DNA from: Branchiostoma belcheri
Taxonomy: Eukaryota > Chordata > Leptocardii > Amphioxiformes > Branchiostomatidae
Reading direction: 5' to 3'
DNA: 64,000 nt
Assembly: GCF_001625305.1 (NCBI RefSeq)
Contig: NW_017803854.1
Coordinates: forward strand, 1,087,060 to 1,151,059
Below, in pieces: positions 50,523 through 61,325 of this stretch; positions within the stretch are counted from its first letter, which is position 1; the number at the start of each line of letters is the position of its first letter. The notes below the pieces were generated by a model. The model was not told where the DNA came from and ran no database searches. It saw only the letters and a list, made by a program, of their open reading frames with translations. The position numbers and the translations under genes were made by a program.

Positions 50523-52315
50523 CTAGGGGGCGCTGGCGCACGGCAAAAGACAACCTATGGCTCGAAATTCATTTTTGGGAATAGGTGCACTGGTGCTGCA
50601 CCCAACTTCAAAAATTGGGTGCACAAAAAATGTTTGGGTGGTGAAATGAAATTGAGAATGTCAGCAAAAACTACTTGTTTGTTTCATTTCCATATAAAAG
50701 TAGTACAAGAATGATTTTATTATTTTTCTGACACTTAAATGTTTAGCATATGCTGTATACTATTATACATTTATCAGCTTGACATACGTAAATCTTCAAA
50801 GCATCCACCAAAAAAAATGGGTGCACAGGTCCAAATTTTGGGTGCGCTAAGGTGCACATGCACTCAGTATTTCGAGCCCTGCAACCTCACGCTACATAGC
50901 CTTGCGCAAACATATATAAACTTTGAAGTTTTTGTGCAATAAAATCACAATTGTTACTGGTTTACACAATTAAGCACTCGTATTATGAATAAATAATGTG
51001 ACAATCATGAAGTGATATCATAATATGAAAGAAAAGTAGCACAATATTTCTTCATCTATATCTTTTCACATCTTTACATTAGTAATATCATTTCATTCCA
51101 TGCATGTTATTTCATGCATATTAGGCATGGATGCCTTTCTTTCTATATACCATATATATATCATAAAATCATAAATATATCATTGATATTGTATCATAAA
51201 AAAAACACAGACCTGTCTCCCCTCGAATATCTTAATATACAAGGTCGATAGTTGTAAACACTTTTTCAGATAGATGCTTGCTTTTGATTGTCCGTGATGA
51301 AATATGATGAGCTTGTCCCTTTTTGGGCCATTTTAGTGCGCTGCTGCACTGTACAAACATTTACTGTAAAAACTTAATGATTAAACACTTTCTTACAATG
51401 TATGTAAATCTTGAGTACTAATATAACCTAATGTTACATTAAATACCTGCTTAATTACTAAGTGTTAAAGATGACTATAATTCTTTTCAAATCTTTTGAG
51501 CAACTGTTTTCTTGGAAAATCCTTTCAATGCACAATGGGTGGTTAAAACATTATTTTCATATTTCGGCTGTAACGTTAACTTAACTGATTATATCAAACT
51601 CTTGTCAATCACCAACTGTAAAAAAACGTTTTGGTGGGATCCTCCAGTATAAAGTACATCTACCATTTAGATACACTTGGTTAGTAAATCACAGAACCTG
51701 CCAGTATTACGTTCATCTACCACATAATTCAGTTCTCCTTATGAGTGATGCAGACGCATCACCCTGTATCAAGCAAATACTCTTGATTGACATCGCTGCC
51801 TTTAGCTTGTACTTAAAGTACTAGTAACTGTCAAGTCTCCAGCGGCATTCAGCTGGCGGACGAGAGCAACGCCAGGCAGGCTGGCGAGATCAAGGCGGAC
51901 CTTAACCAAGTCATCCGGCAGCTCGCTGCAAGCATCCCAACCGGAACCAGCACGTCTAGCTCGATATGGATCCGCTGGGGAAGACGGATGCCCAAGTGTG
52001 TGGGTCTCAAGATTCGCAACCTGTTATCCACCTTAAACAAATCCACGCGAAGGCCACCGTGTCAACCCTTCTCCTTCAGGTGTAGGAACTGACACGGTTT
52101 CCATTGTCTCTCGAGACAGAAGGGTGCCGTCAACCAACCAACCAACCAACCAACCGACCGACCGACCGACCGACCAACCAACCAACCAAAAGTAACTGTG
52201 ATCTGTTAGACACTTTACGGGTGTGTTACAGAGTCAGTTCCCCTCAGTTCCACCTGCCGGAGTCTGCTGGGCGCTTACAACATCAGTTCCACCTGCAGCT
52301 GCCATTGCCCCGGTC
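50523..52315. other. Protease 3' UTR and AT-rich spacer
   Basis: 50540-50890 contains inverted pieces with GGGTGCAC motifs (CTCGAAATTCATTTTTGGG and AATTTTGGGTGCGC...TTTCGAGC), probably a degenerate element. AATAAA at 50938-50943 is the likely poly(A) signal. 50950-51830 is AT-rich with nothing recognised. 52120-52195 is a CAAC/CGAC tetranucleotide array. Confidence 0.5.
51840..52092 (+). other. Unidentified coding-like fragment
   Basis: A plus-strand frame of about 84 codons to a TGA at 52090 stands out from the AT-rich surroundings by its G+C content and coding-like composition (QLADESNARQAGEIKADL, VIRQLAASIP). It has no start codon and sits next to a CAAC repeat, so it may be the end of a retroelement. 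I do not recognise the protein. Confidence 0.25.
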
Positions 52316-54386
52316 TCACCTACCATTCCAGCTCCACTTGCGGAAATCTGCTGGGTACTTACAGTGTCGGTTCCACCTGCCTTTTCCCCAGTTCCACCTG
52401 TGGTGGTCTGCCGTGTGTGTTTTAGTGTCTGTTCCACCTGCCCTTGCCCCAGGTACACGAACTGTGGTCTGTTGCACACCTACAGCGTCCTTTCCAGCTA
52501 CTGCTGTTGCCCCTGCTCCATCTGACATGGCCTCTGTTCCACGTGCGGTAGTTTGTCGGGTATTGGTTGTTGCCGCACGCCCATTGCCCTGAGCATGTTC
52601 CCCCAGATGAAACCGTTCCCTGAACCCGTCCATGATTTTCTGCACCACCTCCGACGTCAGGGTCATCAGCAGTGTCAGCAGCAGGCCGTACGAGGCATTC
52701 AGCACGATGAAGATGTACTCGGGAGCTCTGTTGTCGATGTAAGGATAGACGAACCCGAGAATCCAGGTAAACCCCATCAGAAATGAGATGCGCAGGTAGA
52801 CCCAGGCCTTGCTGCTCCCTGAGCGCGACAGGGCGGCGTCGGCTATCTGGAACGACTTCCGTATGGACAGCAACACGAGGATGGTCAAGACGGCGTTGAC
52901 CAGAAGCGCGCAGAAGACGGGAGCCCCAAAAGCCACCAAGCTGGCTATCGGATCACCGATCCAACACTTCTCCCCGTAGCCCACGCGCACAGAAATGGCG
53001 GGAAAGAATTCCACGAACACCGTGACAACGACTACGGGTACCGGCGCCAGCCAGGTGTACAAGACGTACTTGTACAGTTTTGCTCTTGCGGCTCCCTCGC
53101 GAAACGTCAGGAACAAATCGTAAGAAAGCGCGTTCATGGACGTACAGGCCGTCAGGAGAAGGTAGTGCAGCAGAATCGCAAATGCGGTACAGGCCAGCCC
53201 GTGAGGGACCAACACACGCAGTACGAAAAGGGTTTCGGCTACAGCTAGACACGACATCATCTGTACTTTCAGCTTTGACGACAGGTTTTTCCACTGCTCG
53301 GACCTGACAGTGTGCACCACGAACGCAACCACGGCTACAGTAGACGCTGACACAAGACCCAGGGTTAGGTACCCCTGGTCGACCTCCCAACTACTGATGG
53401 TCTCACCGCCCTTCGTGTCGTTCGAGAAATACTCCAGGAGGCAGTCGCCGCAGATCGAGGCTGTTGTGTTTACGATGGCGACCTGCTCGGCCGGACAGGA
53501 CACGCCAGAACTCGACAGGAGGACGCTGCCGTTGGGGAGGACATCGAACTCTCCGGCCGTGAACGTCCAAACGGATCTGCTGCAGTTCTGGAACTTAGAG
53601 GTAGTTCCGTTCGGTGAACCGCCGTGCCTTTCGGATGACAAGCGCCGGCATGTGTCTACAAACGGGTCGTAAAGGGTGTCGGAGGGACATTTCGCCGGGC
53701 CGTTTTCGCGACTTCTGTCAGCGTTAAAATTGAACAGGTTAGTTAGCGAGATGCTAGCGATGAGGACGTTCTTGTCTACAACTCTACCGGCACATCTTAG
53801 ATGCGCTGCTGCCGACGTGAGGGAAAACCCTTCGCAAAGTGCGCAGTGTACGTTTTTGTAAATCTTGTCAGTAGGACTTCGCAGTAGACGCGTGTATGAC
53901 CTGCAAGCATCGCAATCTGCACTCGACGGATAGTCGACGCTCTGGGGATAACATCGCCTTACTTTCATACTTTTCAAGGGATCAAATTCTATCACTTTAG
54001 ATCCGTGGCAGTTCTTACTGCTATTGAATAGGCTGTTGTATGCATGGGAACCCCCAGGGAAGTGCGTGGACGGTTTGATCAGCCCTGAGCACACGGGTCT
54101 GGCCCTCCAAAAGACTGCCTCTGCCGCATTGTTACAGGAGGCGCAGAAGATGTTTCTGTAGTGGACGCGCGTTGAATTATCCTCCACAGGCATGCGGTAG
54201 ATCAGGTCACTCGGGTTGTAGGGATCCGCCGGTTTTAAACACTGTTGTCTGGTGATGTCGTCTGGCCAGTCGTCGGGGCAGTCGGCGACCAGCCAGTAGG
54301 CGGACTGCCCGTAGTAGCCGGGGAGGCACTGCCATTTGTAGTGGTGACGGTCAGACGGCGTTGGAACCAGGCCGGGGCACACTTCG
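52316..54386 (-). CDS. Receptor: ectodomain and 7TM exon
   Basis: One exon of 690 codons after an acceptor at 54387-54388 (CCCACAG). The ectodomain has many cysteines ([24 protein letters not shown]) and NxT sites, but I see no GPS cleavage motif, so this is closer to Methuselah-type than to adhesion receptors with a GAIN domain. Helices: [101 protein letters not shown] and [21 protein letters not shown] in loop 2 and FTWILGF in helix 6 are secretin/adhesion-class marks. The C-tail is built of a GC-rich repeat with GGT and RQTT motifs that can be read in two frames. Confidence 0.9.
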
Positions 54387-54418
54387 CTGTGGGACATAGG
54401 ATAAAGGGAAGGTTTGAT

Positions 54419-54463
<45 letters not shown>

Positions 54464-54483
54464 CCACGCACACAACCACGCAC

Positions 54484-54521
<38 letters not shown>

Positions 54522-57500
54522 CCACGCACACAACCACGCACGCAAACACACACACACATGCACACACACACACATACACCTACTTACACAAACCTACACA
54601 CACACACATTCAAACACACACACACACACACACATACTTACACAAACCTACACACACGCGCGCAAACAAGCAAATACACACACACGCACACACACACACA
54701 CACAAATCTACACACACACACACACCACATACACACACACAAACACGCACGCAAACACACACACACGTCAGTCATGATAGCATCTTATGTACATGTTTGT
54801 AAGGAATCTGATATGTTGGTGCGTTAATGTGTGATGTTTACGTACCCCATGTCCTGGCAGCAGTCCTCGTACAGACTACAGTCCCGGTCGCACTGACAGG
54901 AGGACCTGTCTGACCGCCAGGATCCGCACCTGGTCCCGACCCAGCCCGAGCAGGAGGTGTAGGTGGTTCCGCATCGCACTTGGCCTTCTCTCGACGTGGG
55001 ATCTATACCAAAAACGTGCGGCAAACGATGCATATGACTGTGTTATCATGCAAGGAAAATGTATAGAACGGTCTTTGTCTAGCCTGAAATACAGTGTCCC
55101 AACTCGACAAGCATTTGAGAGGTACTTTACAGGTGGCATGGATTACGACTTGCCTTCTAAAAGAAACAGCTCGTGTTGAGGGCAACCTGAAATATTCATT
55201 GGTTTTTGGCTTATGGGGTCGTGTGGCTTATTTTATTAGCGGTAGCGTGTTTGGCTCAGGACCAAGAGGTCCCGGGTTGGAATCCTACCCATGTCACCGA
55301 TTTTGTGTCCTTGGGAAAGGCACTTCATATTACCTTCCTCACCCCACCCAGGTGTAAAATGGGTACCTGACTTCGGTTGGGGAGGTAAAAGACGGTGGAG
55401 GTAGGGGGATTGGCTCCGCCTTTCAATACCTTGCCCAAGAGGCAGTGGATTGACAATACACTGCCCCTACGGCCTGAACAAGGCTACGGGACTACCTTTA
55501 CCTTTTGTCTTAGGTTGCCCACCTGGCATTCTGAGGAGAAAAAAAAGTTTTTCGGAACCTGAAATTTCTTACCGGCACATTCCATCACGTCGCAGTAGTC
55601 CCACCTCCAGTCCCCGTCCGTGGTGTAGCACCAGGGCCGCTCCTTGTTGTCAGGGTTACGGCAGAAGTTTTCCTCCAGCCCCGCATCAGGATGAGCCTGC
55701 GGCGTGTGGGGATGGCTGTGGGGGAACTGGGAGTTCCACCTCTGACACAGCCGGTCTCCTGCCCTGTGGAGGGATTCACAAGTGATAAGGCTCACTTCCC
55801 ATCCAGACCCAGCATGATATACAAAATGACTAATAGACTCGTGGACGTACCGACTAAATATTATCTAAAACCAGCTCGGAAAAAAACAAAACAAAAATAG
55901 ACATGGATTCAATTACCAGAGTTATCAACCAAGGACTGAGGTATATATTCGGCTATGTGTGACAGAGGTTTGGTGTGTGAAATCCATTGAACGATAAGCC
56001 TCTAGTGAAAATAGAGGGAGTAAACAGTACCATAAAGGAATGTCTTTTACAATGTTTAACTCGAAACAATCTTTTGCAAACGTGTGGTACTACCGACAAT
56101 CTCCACATTTCCCGAAACGTTAATCTTACCTATGTATGTGACCTGCGTAGCTCCTCCCTTTATCGCTTGCGAAGAAACAGCGTGTCGGTGCGGCTGATAT
56201 GGAAGACAAATGCAAGTTAGACTAAAAAGGTAACATTTGCAAGGCAAACGCTATTAGCGACGTATACGACAAGCCGGTACATGCTGGCTTTTTGCGGAAT
56301 TTATAAATCTGCACTCTACGTATGTACTGAGTTCTTGAGTGCTTCGGTAGCCTGGGTGCCCGCCCCGTATTGTCGCTAGCTACCATGGACTACCCAGGCC
56401 TAGAGCCAGGCCAGAGCCTCGGTGGACGTGATCTTTTTTTTTTTGGGGGGGGGGTGGAGAACAGGCGAAAATCAATGCGCGCGCGGATGTCATCCATAAA
56501 ATTAAGTCGGTGTTGCCTAACCGTACCGTCACAGGCGATGGCATCGTCGCAGTAGCTCCACCTGATGAGCGGGTTGTTGGTGTAGCACCACGGTCTGTCC
56601 CTCCCGTCCGGGTTCCTACAGTAGTTCCGCTCCAGTCCTGCTGACGGGTAGGCCTCGGGAGTGTGGTTATGGGCGTGCGGGTACTGAGATGCCCAGAACT
56701 GGCAGGTCATGTGCCGGTTGGCCGGGCCTCTGTAGCTGACGCCTCTGTCCCGAAGGTAGTAACAGTCTGTGGACAAAATTATACGTTAGAACATCTTTAA
56801 ACGGCTACGTACAGAGGTCAAAGTTCTATGTACAAACAGTTACAAGTCTGTTATGGGACTATGCGGCACTCACTACAGTGTACTATTATGTACAGGCTCG
56901 ACTTCTTCTCGGAAGATAACCATGGTTAGCTTGTGGTGAGACCTACCACAGTTCCGCTCATCGCTGCCGTCCCCACAGTCGTCTCTCCCGTCACATACAG
57001 CAGCCGGCAGGACCTGGCCGCCGTTTGCACAGACAGAAGTCGCTGAGGGGGACAAGTAGACTGGTTTATTATTAAAATCGAAGACAAGTCCGATGGCAGC
57101 CTACAGGGTGAATTGACAGACTTGTGTACAAATTGACAGGCTATAACATATTGATTCGTTTAAAATATCTATGATCATTAAAAGCGAGAAGAGACAAAAT
57201 GACATTAGAAAGGTAACATTTGCGAAGCAAATGCATAATGTTTACCTTCGCATATGGCCTGCGCTGTTAATTCTTACTCAAACACATTCACATATATTGT
57301 AACACGAGTCTAAAACCCTCCTTCTATAAAATTGCAACATTATGTAACCCAACACCACTTACTATGGTGAGAGAAGTCAACTTATCAGGCCATTGGCCAA
57401 GTCAGAGGTCAGTGTTTGGAACGGCAGAAGAAGAAGAAGCAGAGCAAAAACAATATGTTTTCCTTCGGCAAACATAAAAATATCTTAGACTTAATACCAC

Positions 57501-60474
57501 GTGGAGGCAGACCGAGACTGACGAAAATGTGGAAAGGGACGTGGAAGCGGCTGGAAGTTCCTGGTACAAGCTTAACGCCATACCATACCTCCATTGCTGC
57601 AGCTTGCGTTGCCTTGTCGGTCACCTGCGTCGAGCGAACAAAAGAACAAGAAATATCGGAGATTTCAGATTTCCGGGAAGTTTCTAGGATATCCGTGAAT
57701 GTCCGTGAATAGTTTAGTTTCATCAGGTGGGAAGTCACTGACTAAAGAGACTCTAGATCTCTTTACACAACCAAGTATTCTATTCCGCCGACGTTTTGGT
57801 GACCGTTTGTCACCTTCCTCAGGGCAATTCTGACTGGTTCACATTGCACAGCACAGGTGTCGCTGCTATAGATGCATTCCCAAATGTACAGTATGTACTT
57901 ATCTACACATATGCGTGTATATATATATATCATATATATGCTTGCATTGAGACTGTGTGAGTATTTACTTACAGCAGTGTCTCTCGTCTGTGAGGTCTCC
58001 GCAGTCGTCTCTGCCGTCGCATACTTGTGTCTTGTTGATGATGAAACCGTTAGCACACATTTCGGATTCCGTATCTGAGAAAGAAAACGAAAGGTTTGTT
58101 TGAAACTTTGTTTATCCATGGCCATAAGAAGCTAAAATCAGGGAATAGGTGCAGAAACAAGCCCAAAGACGAGTCCTTTATTTTCTGGGTGGTACCCTAA
58201 AAATCAGCCAAGGGCCCTTCCAGTAACCAACTTCCGTCAGAAGTTTGGGAATTTTTGTTCCATGAGGATCAATATACATTTTTTTATTACAACATGTAAT
58301 CACCGGACGTGGTGACAGCACACTCAAGTTTCTTCAACTTACATTAATGCCGCCACCAACACAGGGGACAAATACATTACAGGACCATTCAATTTACACC
58401 TGAGCTAAGTGACGAAAGCCGTGTAAAGTGCCTTTCCCAAGGGTACATGATCGGTAGCATGTCAGGACTCGAACCCGGGACTCTTAGTTCCGAGTCGCGC
58501 ACTCTGCCGCTACGCCACACGACCCCACTATACATTGGGATAGTGTAGTTTCAACTCAGTATGTAGAGGAATTGCTAGAATATTGGCTTTAAAAAATGCC
58601 CTAAGAACTGCATTGGATGCCTTTAATAACACCTACCACAGTTGCGTTCATCGCTCCCATCCTCACAGTCCGGAATCCCGTCACACACCACCTCATACAC
58701 GTCACAGTCACCGTCCGAGCACGCCGTCTGCTCCACTCCGGAACAAGCTGGACAAACACAACACAGGAACACACAGGAATACAATTACCCTGGGAGCCAG
58801 ACTAGTATCAGGCCGTTAGCCGTTTTCTTCGGCAGCCAGGAGCCCTTCGCCCGCCTATCACCGCTACGGGGGAGTCTAGCTCGGGGGGAGTTTCTGGGCT
58901 CAACTCCCCGAAACGGTAATTTGGATAGGCGGGCGAAGGACTCATGGCTGCCGAAGGAAACGCTAACGTCCTGATACTAGTCTGGCTTCCAGGGTAGAAT
59001 ACAATCAGCTTCTTAGTTTGACACTACATAGCTTCAGGTATTCTAATCGTCTGATCTATTCCCTTCCAAAATCAAATTAAGACTTTGTTCACACACATTG
59101 AAAACACATTTAACAATGGCATATGCTGCATTGAAATAGACAATATGACAGAGACACAAAAAAGGCTAGCAGGACCAAGCAACGCATTCCGTACCTGAGA
59201 CAATGGGCGACAGAACTCATTTTATTGGAATGAAAAGGGTTGTGGTGTATAACTACATCTACATACAGCACCAAAAACACCATGTGTGAGCTATGGCCTT
59301 TCATGGCACAAGTATGATCGACTACCTTTTAGGCATCAGAGGTCCTGTCAGATCCTGTCAGCTAGCGTGGACAACCTTCACAAATCTTCGCTCGCGAAGA
59401 CAAACCGAGAACGACGAAGGACTTACCTTGGAAAAACTTGATCTCGTAGATCTCGCTCGTCCGCCCTTCTCTCATAGGAGTGAAGTCCAGGCGCCAGTGC
59501 TGCGCGGTGACGAGGAAGCCACTCAGATCGTCAACGTCTTTTCTGTCAACAATGTACAATACCCAAATACTACTACATGTACAGACATTTTGGTTTGAAT
59601 CAAATCGTTTTTTTGTAATATCTTGATCAATCCTGTCAGTATTTATGTATTTGTTTCACTTGTTCATTGATTAATTATTGTATTCAACTTCTATATGAAA
59701 ACCCGTGCTATGCTTGCCTGTATTACGTATTGTCTGGTGGCGACATGAATATACGTGTAACTTGAGTGTGTCGCCACCACGTCTTGTCACTGTATGTTTC
59801 AATAAAAATTTTAAAAAGTCTGACCTCACTTCGGCAGACTCCTTTACGACGCTCCACCGACGTCCCGACGACGTGGAAGACCGGACGGTCACGACAAAGT
59901 CGTTGACGTGCCACAGGCGGATCCGGGACAGCGACGTGGGCGCCTGGAGATCGAAGATGAGTTCCCAGCTGCCCTCCTCGTCTGCACGTCGCCAGCCGGT
60001 CTGTAGATTTGAGTCCAAGACGTAACCGGAAACGTACCGGACACCCTGGACATCCGGATCCGGATCCTGCCAAACGTCCGGACTCACCCATGTAGGATCG
60101 GTCTCCAACCATCCACCTAGACGGTAATAGCATTTCGTTAGTTTTGTGGTCATTCCTAATCTCCAAGCAGATCCCCTTCGGTGACAAGACAGTATCATTA
60201 GCCAGAGGAGATTGCATGGCCACAATCGGTGGCTAATTTGACACTCCTCTGGCCAATGGATACTGCCTTGGCCCTTGCCACCGTATGATCTGCTTGGATA
60301 TTAGTCATATGAAACAGATACAAACACCGAGAATGAATTGCTGTCCTCATAGCTGTCTAGCTCGCTGGGATAACATATATATTGCTCACCTGTTAGTGCA
60401 CATGTACCTGACAGACAGTAGAACAGACCCCACACCATCGTCAGTGCAGTTTTGGTAGGCGGTGAGTTCCCCAT
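52316..60474 (-). CDS. Mosaic seven-transmembrane receptor (whole gene)
   Basis: Eleven exons join in phase to 1174 aa: 60474-60390, 60116-59825, 59542-59427, 58747-58637, 58074-57973, 57042-56947, 56766-56527, 56193-56130, 55763-55573, 55002-54846 and 54386-52316. Order: signal peptide (1-28), discoidin-like domain (29-164), three LDLa repeats (165-267), two kringles (268-432), somatomedin B (433-484), a cysteine-rich ectodomain (485-820), seven transmembrane helices (825-1064) and a repetitive tail. All inserted modules are phase 1-1, as expected for exon shuffling. It lies tail-to-tail with the mosaic protease and head-to-head with the LDLa gene at 61326. Ligand and G protein are unknown. 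Confidence 0.85.
54421..54770. repeat. (CA)n microsatellite beside a splice acceptor
   Basis: About 350 bp of CA repeats with interspersed CACGCA, ACCTAC and CAAACA. On the receptor's strand it is a TG run that ends only about 35 bases before the acceptor of the 7TM exon. Confidence 0.95.
54846..58747 (-). CDS. Receptor: LDLa, kringle and somatomedin B exons
   Basis: Three LDLa repeats each occupy one phase 1-1 exon and keep the acidic calcium motif ([48 protein letters not shown]). Kringle 1 is a single exon (56766-56527): [35 protein letters not shown]. Kringle 2 is split over 56193-56130 ([13 protein letters not shown]) and 55763-55573 ([15 protein letters not shown]). The small 64-bp exon is easily missed but supplies the first kringle cysteine, and its phases fit. 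The somatomedin B exon (55002-54846) has [14 protein letters not shown], the core of the domain. Confidence 0.93.
55214..55506 (+). mobile_element. tRNA-derived SINE
   Basis: It starts GGGGTCGTGTGGC with a tRNA-like head. A B-box-like GGTTGGAATCC lies at 55275-55285, followed by a body with CTTGGGAAAGGCACTTC and GTAAAATGGGTACC. It ends near GGACTACCTTTACC. It shares head and CTTGGGAAAGGCAC with the minus-strand SINE at 58290-58526. It sits in the intron before the somatomedin B exon. Confidence 0.7.
56430..56522. mobile_element. Family A fragment
   Basis: One end only of the inverted-repeat family at 24221 and 29517: AATCAATGCGCGCGCGGATG and TCATCCAT, then a diverged terminus. It abuts the donor side of the first kringle exon. 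Confidence 0.55.
58290..58526 (-). mobile_element. tRNA-derived SINE, best copy
   Basis: On the minus strand it begins GGGGTCGTGTGGCGTAGCGG, with an A-box-like TGGCGTAGCGG, and carries a perfect B box GGTTCGAGTCC (58475-58465). A conserved body and an end near CATGTTGTAAT follow. The head resembles a tRNA through both internal promoter boxes. Truncated or diverged copies lie at 39092 and 55214. Confidence 0.8.
58790..58997. mobile_element. Foldback element in a receptor intron
   Basis: Arms CCTGGGAGCCAGACTAGTAT...CAGG and the near-complement end at 58997, with inner arms CGCCCGCCTATC / GATAGGCGGGCG. About 205 bp, no coding content. It lies just upstream (on the receptor strand) of the first LDLa exon. 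Confidence 0.75.
59427..60116 (-). CDS. Receptor: discoidin-like (F5/8C-type) domain
   Basis: Exons 60116-59825 and 59542-59427 encode about 136 residues with the discoidin layout: [14 protein letters not shown] start ([15 protein letters not shown]), [35 protein letters not shown], then [10 protein letters not shown] and IYEIKFFQG at the end. F5/8C domains bind glycans, lipids or collagen. The flanking terminal cysteines common in the family are not evident, so I call it discoidin-like. Confidence 0.75.
60158..60301. mobile_element. Foldback MITE, family C
   Basis: AATCTCCAAGCAGATC at one end and GATCTGCTTGGATATT at the other, with inner arms GCCAGAGGAG / CTCCTCTGGC. It is the same family as 46636-46777. 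No clear target duplication is seen. Confidence 0.75.
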
Positions 60475-61325
60475 TCTGCTATGACAGGCTCGCCTGTTCT
60501 ACAGCTGGTCCCTCGCTGTTGTGAAGTATACTGCTGGGTGATATTTGCGCACGGAGCCGACTCACTTTTGTGGACTAGACAGTATAGTAAACATTGGTGC
60601 GTGTGGTATGTTGTTTTTGTTCGTTAGCAGCACGAACAGTCACAGGACAACCTATGGCTGGACTTTTTTAATGAAATATGGTAACGCCCAGTTGGTAGAA
60701 GTAAATCTTGCATACGGTGTTTTGTTTCGTGTCTTTCGTGAAATATGCAAAGACACCTGTTCGTTGCGTGCCGTAATTTTGACAAGTATTGGAAACACGT
60801 ATGTTTGTGTTTACATAATAAAACATCAAGGCACGTTGATGAAGGTTAGACATCCAGGTAAACAATATTCAAAAGACAATTCAAACTCTACTACTGGATA
60901 AATTACGGAGATTATAATTACTTCCAGGCGTTTCGAGTGGCATATATCACTTTTATTCTGCGTCACTTAAATGAAGTTACAGAACTAGCCAGCACTTATC
61001 AAACTGGGAAGAGGCACGCCAAGGCAATATTGTGAAATTCCGCTCAAAATCCAATCATTACGACCGGCTTGCTCCTGTTGGTATGCTGGTCTGAACACTG
61101 GACATTCACTTGTTGTCACGCACCTCACAGCATTAGTACCAGGTGGTCCATAAACAGCCTAGGAAAACAAGGCATGTGCAGGTGTGCTCGTATACATCAG
61201 GGATGATTACTTCTTGCATAAAAATGGTCGATTACTTGGACACCGTGTACCACTGTGCCTGGTACAGAACACGTGTGTCCAGTACACAACACGCCATCGC
61301 TAAATACTCAGTTCAAAATCCGACC
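60475..61325. promoter_or_regulatory. Divergent promoter region, receptor and LDLa gene
   Basis: The two genes start about 850 bp apart on opposite strands, so both promoters and 5' UTRs must lie here. 60834-60900 is a partial family-D foldback (TTGATGAAGGTTAGACATCC). I see no clear TATA box. Co-regulation is possible but not shown. Confidence 0.45.

Noticed and set aside
54245..54827. Long His/Thr-rich open frames
   Set aside because: They are translations of the CA microsatellite in a receptor intron; the receptor exon itself starts after it.
55987..56220. Plus-strand open frame of 77 codons
   Set aside because: It is antisense to the small kringle exon at 56130-56193, which is supported by phase and kringle residues.
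58441..58526. Possible tRNA gene on the minus strand
   Set aside because: It has A- and B-box-like motifs but is joined to a SINE body found elsewhere in the window, and I could not fold a full cloverleaf by eye.
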